NCBI GenBank assembly: GCA_003531585.1
Contig: DQFX01000041.1
Span: 4,949-68,948, forward strand
Origin: Oscillospiraceae bacterium
Lineage (GTDB): Bacteria; Bacillota; Clostridia; Oscillospirales; Ruminococcaceae
Reading direction: 5' to 3'
Length of the DNA stretch: 64,000 nt
Within the stretch, counting starts at the first letter, position 1, and every line of letters starts with the position of its first letter. A model generated the notes under the pieces. It was not told where the DNA came from, made no database searches, and saw only the letters and a program-made list of their open reading frames with translations. The position numbers were made by a program, and so were the translations under genes. Positions 8,691-15,925 of the stretch are shown here, in pieces.

Positions 8691-10439
8691 TTAGTGATTC
8701 CTGAACCACTTTCGTATCCATGCTCCGCTTTCGGAGTAATCGCTGTCCGACCACTTTCCGTCCGCCTTCGCGGATTCCTTGAAGCAGGAGGAGGATTCGT
8801 TCTTGTTTGCGAGGTTCCAGTTGCAGTAGCTTACGCCGTATTTATCAAGCAGCTTGAGCCACTTTTCAGTCTGCGCGAAGTCGTTGCCGCCGTTGCCGGA
8901 GGCGTCGCAGCAGCCGAATTCCGAAACGAATATCGGAAGTTCGCCGTTGATGCATTTTTCCGTGCGTTCACGCAGCCAGTCCGTATGTGTAGCCGCATAG
9001 AAATGCAGCGCGTACATTACGTTGTCGTATTTCAGCGGGTCGGCAAGCGCCTGGTCGATGTCCTGGCTCCAGGTTGGCGTACCTACGATTATTACTGCGT
9101 CCTTGTCGTTCTTGCGTATCACAGGGATAACCTTTTCAGCGTAGGGCTTTATAACGCCTTTCCAGGTCGCGTTTCCGTTCGGCTCGTTTACTATCTCGTA
9201 GATAATGTTGGGGTAGTCTGCGTACTTCTTTGACATCTTGTCGAAGAACTTTATTGCTTCGTCCGTATACTGGCTCGGGTCGCCTGGATTCAGCACGTGC
9301 CAGTCAATGATGACGTACATTCCGAGCTTGATACATATATCTACGCCCTTTTCCAGGAGCTGAGTGCTTCCTTCCTTGTTCTGCATGTAGCACTGACCGT
9401 TGCCCCATTCGTCAACGTACATCGCCATGCGGACTACATTTGTGTTCCAGTCGTCGCGCAGGGTTCGGAATGCGTTTTCGTTTACGAAGTCCGGAAACCA
9501 GGTGATTCCGTGAGTACTCATGCCCCGGAGCTGGTATCCTTTTCCGTTTTTGTCCACAAGCTGGGTTCCCTTTACGGAAAGCTGACCGTGAGCGGCTACC
9601 GGAGTAGTTCCGTCCGGATCCTCAGGCGCAGGCGGAACCGTCTGTATCGTGACCGCCGGTGTGGTGGTAGCAGGCTGAACGCTGCCGCCGTTCTGCCCGG
9701 AGTTTGTTCCGACGGAAGCAGCCGAGCCGTTAACTGTAGCTTTCGACGGCGTGAAATCACCGGGGCATGACCAGTTGAATCCGAAGCCAGTATTGCCGCC
9801 GCTGGGAACGCTTCCGTTATAGGACTCGTTCTTAATGGTGAGCGTAGTTCCGCTCACTGAGAAAACGCCGTTCCAGCTTGCGGTCAGCTTGAATCCGGAT
9901 GGAACTGTCACTTTAACGGTCCAGCTTCCGACGTCGGAGCCGGAATTGTTCGTAAGTGTAGCTTCGTAGCCGCCGCACTTGTTTCCGCCTTCCTCCCAGG
10001 TGGAGTTCAGCTTCCAGTCGACCGAAAATTTCGTGAGTTCCGCCGGTTTTGTGGCTGTCGAGGTCTTGACCGTTGAAGCAGTGGTTTTCACAGTCGTGGC
10101 TGCTGTCGAAACCGGTTCGGGAGCGGCGCCTGTCGTGCTTTGAGCGGGTGTTGTTTCGGAAGAAATATCCGATGTTACTGGAGATTCAGCGGTTGACGTT
10201 TCACCAGAAAACTCCTCGGTTGGAGCGATTCCGCTAATTTCGGAAAGCTCCGGAGCGGGGGACGACTCCGCTGATACTGTGGAAGGAGCCGCTGTGAACT
10301 CGCCGCTGTCGGATACGTCAGAGGAAACCGCCGTTTCGGAATCAGCCGGAATCTCCGCAGGCTTCTGGTCGGCGGAGCAGCCGCATAGCAGCGAAGCGCA
10401 TAGAATCGCCGCGATAATGGATCTGAGCTTGTTTTTCAT
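8691..10439 (-). CDS. CBM2-GH5 (subfamily 2) cellulase lipoprotein
   Basis: This 582-aa surface lipoprotein should hydrolyse cellulose beta-1,4 bonds. The N-terminus has a lipobox (LLCGC, Cys21) and a Ser/Thr/Glu/Pro linker to about residue 135. A CBM2-like cellulose-binding domain (about 138-240, with WNGVFSVSG and GFGFNWSCPG) is followed by a second linker. The GH5 domain starts near 285 with HGQLSVKGTQLVD and LRGMSTHGITWFP, typical of subfamily 2. The acid/base is Glu419 in IVNEPNG and the nucleophile Glu507 in FVSEFGCC. No dockerin is present, so it is anchored directly rather than through a cellulosome. AAAGGA precedes the ATG. A MITE-like palindrome occupies the leader between its promoter and start codon. 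Confidence 0.93.
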   Translation of the reverse strand: MKNKLRSIIAAILCASLLCGCSADQKPAEIPADSETAVSSDVSDSGEFTAAPSTVSAESSPAPELSEISGIAPTEEFSGETSTAESPVTSDISSETTPAQSTTGAAPEPVSTAATTVKTTASTVKTSTATKPAELTKFSVDWKLNSTWEEGGNKCGGYEATLTNNSGSDVGSWTVKVTVPSGFKLTASWNGVFSVSGTTLTIKNESYNGSVPSGGNTGFGFNWSCPGDFTPSKATVNGSAASVGTNSGQNGGSVQPATTTPAVTIQTVPPAPEDPDGTTPVAAHGQLSVKGTQLVDKNGKGYQLRGMSTHGITWFPDFVNENAFRTLRDDWNTNVVRMAMYVDEWGNGQCYMQNKEGSTQLLEKGVDICIKLGMYVIIDWHVLNPGDPSQYTDEAIKFFDKMSKKYADYPNIIYEIVNEPNGNATWKGVIKPYAEKVIPVIRKNDKDAVIIVGTPTWSQDIDQALADPLKYDNVMYALHFYAATHTDWLRERTEKCINGELPIFVSEFGCCDASGNGGNDFAQTEKWLKLLDKYGVSYCNWNLANKNESSSCFKESAKADGKWSDSDYSESGAWIRKWFRNH

Positions 10440-10466
10440 ATAATAATCCTTTCTGAACAGGTATAC

Positions 10467-10743
10467 TTAAGGCAACACCGCACAAAGACCATATTTTGTA
10501 TTTTGTACGCATCTTGCTTGCAGATTTTCCGTCATTTTGCACAATTCGTCCTTGCAAGGCGTGGTCTCCCCCGGTGGGGGAGGTGTCAACGCAAGTTGAC
10601 AGAGGGGTTGACCGACAGACCAGCCTTGCTGCGTCCTCATTGTACAATCTGACGAAAAATCAAGATCAGCCAATCAGCGAAGCGTATTATTGGCTGATCT
10701 AACTGCGCAATATGCGCACAATCTTTGTGCGGTATTGCCTTAA
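10467..10743. repeat. 277-bp MITE-like palindromic element
   Basis: The ends are inverted repeats beginning TTAAGGCAAYACCGCACAAA at both termini, with one mismatch over about 22 bp. The interior is an imperfect long palindrome (10513-10560 against 10616-10665). It also holds short hairpins: CTCCCCC/GGGGGAG, GTCAAC/GTTGAC and GATCAGCCAAT/ATTGGCTGATC. No open frame in it looks coding. This is the structure of a non-autonomous transposable repeat. Only one copy is in the window. It sits 28 bp upstream of the cellulase start. Confidence 0.8.
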
Positions 10744-10771
10744 TTATATCATCTCAGCAGTAAAAAATCAA
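10743..10771 (-). promoter_or_regulatory. Sigma-A promoter of the CBM2-GH5 cellulase, abutting the MITE
   Basis: Minus-strand TTGATT (10766-10771) and TATAAT (10743-10748) have a 17-bp spacer. The last base of the -10 box is the first base of the MITE terminus, so transcription would begin inside the element and the hairpin would form the 5' leader. Confidence 0.7.
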
Positions 10772-10828
10772 CTGTGTACTATCACAAAATCCGTTATGAA
10801 AACTTATGCAGAAAAATAAAAAATCATA

Positions 10829-10857
10829 TTGAAATCCGGCGAGTTTTGTGTTATTAT
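10829..10857 (+). promoter_or_regulatory. Sigma-A promoter of carB
   Basis: TTGAAA (10829-10834) and TATTAT (10852-10857) are spaced by 17 bp and lie 57 bp upstream of carB. Confidence 0.7.
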
Positions 10858-10914
10858 ATATAGTGATAATTCTGTGCAGACACAGAGTACAAAAACGGAT
10901 AAGGGAGTAAAATT

Positions 10915-13900
10915 ATGCCAAAGAAACAGGACATCAACAAGATATTGATTATCGGATCAGGTCCTATCATCATCGGACAGGCGTGCGAGTTCGACTATTC
11001 CGGTACGCAGGCGTGCAAGGCGCTTCGCAGGCTGGGATACCAGATAGTACTGGTGAACTCCAACCCCGCCACCATCATGACCGACCCCGATGTAGCCGAC
11101 ATCACCTACATCGAGCCGCTCAACGTTGACAGGCTCACCCAGATCATCGAGAAGGAGCGCCCCGACGCGCTGCTGCCGAACCTCGGCGGTCAGTCCGGTC
11201 TGAACCTCTGCTCCGAGCTGAGCGAGGCTGGCGTACTTGAAAAGTACAACGTGCAGGTGATCGGCGTTCAGGTCGACGCGATCGAGCGCGGCGAGGATCG
11301 TATCGAATTCAAGCACACAATGCAGAAGCTCGGCATTGAAATGCCCCGCAGCGAGGTAGCTTATTCCGTTGAGGAAGCTGTGAAGATCGCTGAGCAGCTC
11401 AAGTACCCGGTTGTGCTCCGTCCGGCTTACACCATGGGCGGCGCAGGCGGCGGCATGGTCTACAACATCGACGAGCTGAAGGTAGTCTGCGCCCGCGGAC
11501 TCCAGGCCAGCCTTGTAGGTCAGGTGCTCGTTGAGGAGTGCATAAGCGGCTGGGAAGAGCTTGAGCTCGAGGTAGTACGCGACGCAAACGACAACGTGAT
11601 CACCGTATGCTTCATTGAAAATATCGACCCCATCGGCGTACACACCGGCGATTCCTTCTGCTCCGCGCCCATGCTGACCATCAGCGAGGACGTCCAGAAG
11701 AAACTCCAGGAGTATTCCTACAAGATAGTAAAGGCTATCGAGGTGATCGGCGGCTGCAACTGCCAGTTCGCGCACGACCCTGTTTCCGGACGTATCGTTG
11801 TAATCGAGATCAACCCGAGAACCTCCCGTTCCTCCGCGCTTGCTTCCAAGGCGACCGGTTTCCCGATCGCGCTGGTTTCCGCTATGCTCGCGTGCGGCCT
11901 GACCCTCGACGAGATTCCCTGCGGCAAGTACGGCACGCTGGATAAGTACGTTCCCGGCGGCGATTATGTTGTTATCAAGTTCGCGCGCTGGGCATTCGAG
12001 AAGTTCAAGGGCGCTGAGGACAAGCTCGGCACCCAGATGAAGGCAGTCGGCGAGGTAATGTCCATCGGCAAGACCTACAAGGAAGCCTTCCAGAAGGCAA
12101 TTCGCAGCCTTGAGACCGGCAGATACGGCCTCGGCTTCGCTAAGGACTTCAACAAGCTGTCAAAGGCAGAACTGCTTGCAAAGCTGCGCTACCCGACCAG
12201 CGAGCGTCAGTTCATCATTTACGAGGCACTCCGCAAGGGCGCTGCAATCGACGAGATATACGACCTCACCAAGATCAAGCACTGGTTCCTCCAGCAGATG
12301 AAGGAGCTGGTTGACGAGGAGAACGCGCTCATTGAGAAGAAGGGCGCAGTTCCCGCAGAGCCGGTGCTCCGCCAGGCAAAGCTCGACGGATTTTCCGACA
12401 GATACCTCAGTCAGATACTCGGCGTTTCCGAGGAGGATGTACGCACCACCCGCGAGAAGTACGGTATCTGCGAGGCTTGGGAGGGTATCCACGTAAGCGG
12501 CACCGAGAATGCGGCATATTATTACTCCACCTATCATGATATCAAGGACACAAGCCCGGTTTCCGACAAGCCGAAGATAATGATTCTCGGCGGCGGCCCC
12601 AACCGAATCGGTCAGGGCATCGAGTTCGACTACTGCTGTGTTCACGCGGCGCTCGCACTGAAGAAGCTCGGATTTGAGTCCATCATCGTAAACTGCAACC
12701 CTGAAACTGTTTCCACCGACTATGACACCTCCGACAAGCTCTATTTCGAGCCGCTGACCCTGGAGGACGTTCTCGCTATCCACGCGAAGGAGAAGCCGTT
12801 AGGCGTTATCGCGCAGTTCGGCGGTCAGACTCCGCTGAATCTTGCAGGCGACCTCAAGAAGTACGGCGTAAATATCCTCGGCACAAGCCCGGAGACTATC
12901 GACCTCGCAGAGGATCGCGACCACTTCCGCGCAATGATGGAGAAGCTCGGTATTCCTATGCCGGAATCCGGAATGGCTGTCAACGTTGACGAGGCTCTCG
13001 AAATCGCAAACAGGATCGGCTACCCGGTAATGGTTCGTCCGTCCTACGTTCTCGGCGGCCGTGGAATGGAGATCGTTCACGACGATGAGATGATGAAGGT
13101 CTACATGTCCGCCGCTGTTGGCGTAACTCCCGACAGACCTATCCTTATAGACCGCTTCCTGCACCACGCTACCGAGTGCGAGGCAGACGCCATCTCCGAC
13201 GGCAAGAACTGCTTCGTTCCCGCTGTTATGGAGCACATCGAGCTTGCCGGCGTACACTCCGGCGATTCTGCATGCATACTCCCGAGCAAGAATCTCACCG
13301 CAAAGCAGGTAGAGACAATCAAGGAGTACACCAGAAAGATCGCCGTTGAGATGAACGTCTGCGGTCTGATGAATATGCAGTACGCCATCGAGGACGACAC
13401 CGTGTACGTTCTTGAGGCTAACCCGCGTGCTTCCAGAACGGTTCCGCTGGTTTCCAAGGTGTGCAGCATAAACATGGTTCAGATAGCTACGCAGATCATT
13501 ACTTCCTCGCTGACTGGCAAGCCCAGCCCCGTTCCGGAGCTCCGCGATCACCAGATCAACCACTACGGCGTAAAGGAAGCAGTGTTCCCGTTCAACATGT
13601 TCCCTGAGGTAGACCCCGTGCTTGGTCCGGAGATGAGATCCACCGGCGAGGTGCTTGGTATATCCCCGAGCTTCGGCGAGGCATACTACAAAGCTCAGGA
13701 AGCGACACGCACAAAGCTTCCCCAGGAGGGCACAGTGCTGCTGAGCGTATGCGACCGCGACAAGCCCGAGCTTATCGAGGTAGCGAAGGCGTTCAACGAC
13801 CTTGGATTCAAAATTCTCGCAACCGGGAAGAGCTTTGAGATGATAAAGGAAGCAGGTATCCCGGCTGAGCGCATTTTCAAGATGTACGAGGGCAGACCCA

Positions 13901-14133
13901 ACATCGGCGACGCTATCGCGAACGGAAATATTCAGCTCATCATCAACACTCCTGCCGGAAAGGACAGCGTGACTGACGACAGCTACATCAGAAAGGCTGC
14001 AATCAAGCACAGAATTCCTTACATCACAACGATGGCTGCCGCAAAGGCAAGCGCGGAAGGCATTCGCGCAATTAAGGAGAACAAGCACTTTGGCGTGAAG
14101 TCTCTCCAGGCGCACCACGCTGATATAATCTGA
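10915..14133 (+). CDS. carB: Carbamoyl-phosphate synthase large subunit
   Basis: CarB (1072 aa, full length) makes carbamoyl phosphate from ammonia, bicarbonate and two ATP for pyrimidine and arginine synthesis. The two ATP-grasp halves are evident: KILIIGSGPIIIGQACEFDYSG at the start and the matching ILGGGPNRIGQGIEFDYC near residue 560. The MGS-like allosteric domain (about 935-1072) ends with LIINTPAGK. AAGGGAG precedes the ATG. The small glutaminase subunit carA is not adjacent, so the gene stands alone between its promoter and a strong terminator. Confidence 0.97.
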   Translation: MPKKQDINKILIIGSGPIIIGQACEFDYSGTQACKALRRLGYQIVLVNSNPATIMTDPDVADITYIEPLNVDRLTQIIEKERPDALLPNLGGQSGLNLCSELSEAGVLEKYNVQVIGVQVDAIERGEDRIEFKHTMQKLGIEMPRSEVAYSVEEAVKIAEQLKYPVVLRPAYTMGGAGGGMVYNIDELKVVCARGLQASLVGQVLVEECISGWEELELEVVRDANDNVITVCFIENIDPIGVHTGDSFCSAPMLTISEDVQKKLQEYSYKIVKAIEVIGGCNCQFAHDPVSGRIVVIEINPRTSRSSALASKATGFPIALVSAMLACGLTLDEIPCGKYGTLDKYVPGGDYVVIKFARWAFEKFKGAEDKLGTQMKAVGEVMSIGKTYKEAFQKAIRSLETGRYGLGFAKDFNKLSKAELLAKLRYPTSERQFIIYEALRKGAAIDEIYDLTKIKHWFLQQMKELVDEENALIEKKGAVPAEPVLRQAKLDGFSDRYLSQILGVSEEDVRTTREKYGICEAWEGIHVSGTENAAYYYSTYHDIKDTSPVSDKPKIMILGGGPNRIGQGIEFDYCCVHAALALKKLGFESIIVNCNPETVSTDYDTSDKLYFEPLTLEDVLAIHAKEKPLGVIAQFGGQTPLNLAGDLKKYGVNILGTSPETIDLAEDRDHFRAMMEKLGIPMPESGMAVNVDEALEIANRIGYPVMVRPSYVLGGRGMEIVHDDEMMKVYMSAAVGVTPDRPILIDRFLHHATECEADAISDGKNCFVPAVMEHIELAGVHSGDSACILPSKNLTAKQVETIKEYTRKIAVEMNVCGLMNMQYAIEDDTVYVLEANPRASRTVPLVSKVCSINMVQIATQIITSSLTGKPSPVPELRDHQINHYGVKEAVFPFNMFPEVDPVLGPEMRSTGEVLGISPSFGEAYYKAQEATRTKLPQEGTVLLSVCDRDKPELIEVAKAFNDLGFKILATGKSFEMIKEAGIPAERIFKMYEGRPNIGDAIANGNIQLIINTPAGKDSVTDDSYIRKAAIKHRIPYITTMAAAKASAEGIRAIKENKHFGVKSLQAHHADII

Positions 14134-14142
14134 TTTAACGTT

Positions 14143-14169
14143 TCCCTCCGGAATAGCCTTCCGGAGGGA
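14143..14169 (+). terminator. carB terminator
   Basis: TCCCTCCGGAA (14143-14153) and TTCCGGAGGGA (14159-14169) form an 11-bp perfect stem, followed by GATTTTTT. Confidence 0.9.
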
Positions 14170-14312
14170 GATTTTTTAAGTAATCCAGCGGAATTTATAA
14201 ATATTTTATAAAAACTGTTGCAAAAATAACCTAAATATGTTATGATAAATATATAGAGTGGCAGGGTGCGTCATGCAGCCGCGCCATGGGATAATTGAAA
14301 GGAATTATGATC

Positions 14313-14915
14313 ATGCCAAGACAGAAGAAAACCACGACCACGACTACCGCAAAGGCGGAGACCGCAGTAAAGGCTGCCGGGACGACAGCAGCTAAGCCTG
14401 TAGCAGCAAAGCCTGAAAAGCCCGTTGAGGTTAAGGCTGGCAAGACTGCTGAAGTTAAGGCTGCTCCTGCTGAGACTCCCAAGGCTGCTAGGAAGCCCGC
14501 TGCAAAGACCACAGCCAAAAACGCTGTAAAGCCAGCAGCAAAGGCAGATTCCGCTCCCAAGAAGAGAGCCGGAAGAAAGCCGAAGCCCATCACAGTAAAT
14601 GATGTAGTAGCAAAGATATACAAGCGCATCAACAAGGCTGCCGGTAAGCAGGTGGCCGCTGAGGGCAGAGCCGCAGTTGACATTAAGCTGTATGGTTCGT
14701 TTGAGGCTCATATGTACATCGAGGTCAAGGACGGAAAGGTTTCCGTTGAGCCCTATGATTACATCGAGAGAGACCTTGAGGCTGCAGTTCCGGTCGACGT
14801 AGCGCTTGCAATCGCAGACGGCAAGACAACCATTAAGGAAGCGGTTGAGAATGGCTCCCTGTATGTTTTCGGAAATGTTCAGTTTGCGCTCAAGTTTGCT
14901 AAGCTTTTCGATTGA
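14313..14915 (+). CDS. Lys/Ala-rich protein with C-terminal SCP2-like domain
   Basis: The first 95 residues are almost only Lys, Ala, Thr, Pro and Glu (TTTTTTAKAE, AAKPVAAKPEKP, then KKRAGRKPKP), like a histone H1 tail or nucleoid-associated linker. The rest (about 100-200) reads YIEVKDGKVSVEP ... VDVALAIADGKTTIKEAVENGSLYVFGNVQ, which fits the SCP2 sterol-carrier fold pattern. The combination suggests a lipid- or small-ligand-binding domain tethered by a basic tail to DNA or RNA, but no function is known. ATG at 14313 is chosen over TTG 14295 and ATG 14307 because GAAAGGA sits 9 nt before it. It lies between its own terminator and that of carB. Confidence 0.75.
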   Translation: MPRQKKTTTTTTAKAETAVKAAGTTAAKPVAAKPEKPVEVKAGKTAEVKAAPAETPKAARKPAAKTTAKNAVKPAAKADSAPKKRAGRKPKPITVNDVVAKIYKRINKAAGKQVAAEGRAAVDIKLYGSFEAHMYIEVKDGKVSVEPYDYIERDLEAAVPVDVALAIADGKTTIKEAVENGSLYVFGNVQFALKFAKLFD

Positions 14916-14926
14916 TTCAGTATAAC

Positions 14927-14960
14927 AAAAATCCCCGCGATATGATTTGCGGGGATTTTT
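14927..14960 (+). terminator. Terminator of the SCP2-like gene
   Basis: AAAATCCCCGC (14927-14938 region) pairs with GCGGGGATTTTT (14949-14960), giving a GC stem flanked by A and T runs. Confidence 0.88.
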
Positions 14961-14976
14961 ATATTACAGGAAAACA

Positions 14977-15005
14977 AACAGCGGCAGAGTAGACCTGCCG
15001 CTGTT
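14977..15005 (-). terminator. Terminator of the APH-like gene
   Basis: AACAGCGGCAG (14977-14987) and CTGCCGCTGTT (14995-15005) form a perfect stem. The minus strand continues TGTTTTCC, ending the 15023-15769 gene. Confidence 0.8.
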
Positions 15006-15022
15006 TTTATGTGAAATTCGAA

Positions 15023-15769
15023 TTACTCGTATTCAACTACGTTGACCCAGGAGAGCAGGAAATCGCGCTCTTCCTTCTTGCCCTTTACGGACTGGGAAGC
15101 AGCAACGATAGGAAGCCACTTCTGAATGTACTGCTTTGCTGTATCGCTCTTCTTGCTGAACAGGTCGAGGTACTTCTCAGCAGTTTCCTTGTCGTTGTTG
15201 AGGTAGAACAGCAGGTAAGTGCGTGCAACATCAGCGGAAGCATTGCCCTGTGTAGCATGTGCCCAGTCAATGATGTAAGCGGTGCCGTCGTCCTTTACGA
15301 TAATGTTGGATGGGTTGAAATCGCCGTGGCATACCTTCTTATGCTCGTGCATACCCTCAAGGCGGGTGTGCAGCTCATAACGTGTGGTGGCGTCGAGGTT
15401 GGTTTCGCTGATCTTGCGGTTCATTTTGTCCTTCAGCTTGTTGAGCATCGGGCACTTTGCAGCATGAACCTGCATCTGAAGGTCAACGAACATTTCAAGG
15501 TACTCGTCCTTCTTTGCGGGGTTCTCCTGCATGAGCTGTGCAAGGGTTTTGCCCTCAATGAACTCAGAAACGATTGCCCACTTGCCGTCGATCATCTTGA
15601 CTTCAAGCACTTTGGGTACGTTAATGCCTATATTCTCTACACGCGCCTGATTGAGCGCTTCGTTGAGTATGTCAGGCTTTGCGTAGCTCTCGTCAAATAC
15701 CTTGACCAGTGTGTTGCCTTCGCGGTAGATGGTCTTGCCGGGTCTGACAGCTAAAATATTTTCGGACAT
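15023..15769 (-). CDS. APH/choline-kinase-like phosphotransferase
   Basis: This 248-aa protein has the aminoglycoside phosphotransferase/choline kinase fold. The catalytic loop VCHGDFNPSNIIV (Brenner-type HGDxxxxN) and metal-binding IDWAHA are intact; the N-lobe contains TLVKVF with the likely ATP lysine and a hinge at VSEFIEGKTL. Members of this fold phosphorylate small hydroxyl compounds such as choline, ethanolamine, sugars or antibiotics. The substrate here is unknown, and nothing in the context suggests drug resistance. The ATG at 15769 has AGGAGG 8 nt upstream; an earlier ATG at 15799 does not. Confidence 0.8.
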   Translation of the reverse strand: MSENILAVRPGKTIYREGNTLVKVFDESYAKPDILNEALNQARVENIGINVPKVLEVKMIDGKWAIVSEFIEGKTLAQLMQENPAKKDEYLEMFVDLQMQVHAAKCPMLNKLKDKMNRKISETNLDATTRYELHTRLEGMHEHKKVCHGDFNPSNIIVKDDGTAYIIDWAHATQGNASADVARTYLLFYLNNDKETAEKYLDLFSKKSDTAKQYIQKWLPIVAASQSVKGKKEERDFLLSWVNVVEYE

Positions 15770-15856
15770 AGCTTTATCCTCCTGTAAAAAGAATGACATG
15801 CCAGTGATGGCAGTCTATATATCAAGGAGCATTGTGCCCCATGAATACAAGCACAA

Positions 15857-15889
15857 AGCCGGGCACGGGCTAAAAGTCCATGCCCGGCT
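15857..15889 (-). terminator. adhE terminator
   Basis: AGCCGGGCA (15857-15865) pairs with TGCCCGGCT (15881-15889); the minus strand continues TTTGTGCTTGT. It lies 37 bp beyond the adhE stop. Confidence 0.7.
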
Positions 15890-15925
15890 GCGTTAAATCA
15901 GTACGGGAGTACTATTGAGAGGGGA

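Noticed and set aside
10342..10702. Short open frames inside and around the MITE-like element
   Set aside because: They run through hairpins on both strands, lack ribosome sites and follow no known protein pattern.
12799..14118. A 439-codon open frame opposite carB, with others at 10957-11775 and 12160-12783
   Set aside because: These are antisense shadows of carB without start signals or recognisable protein features.
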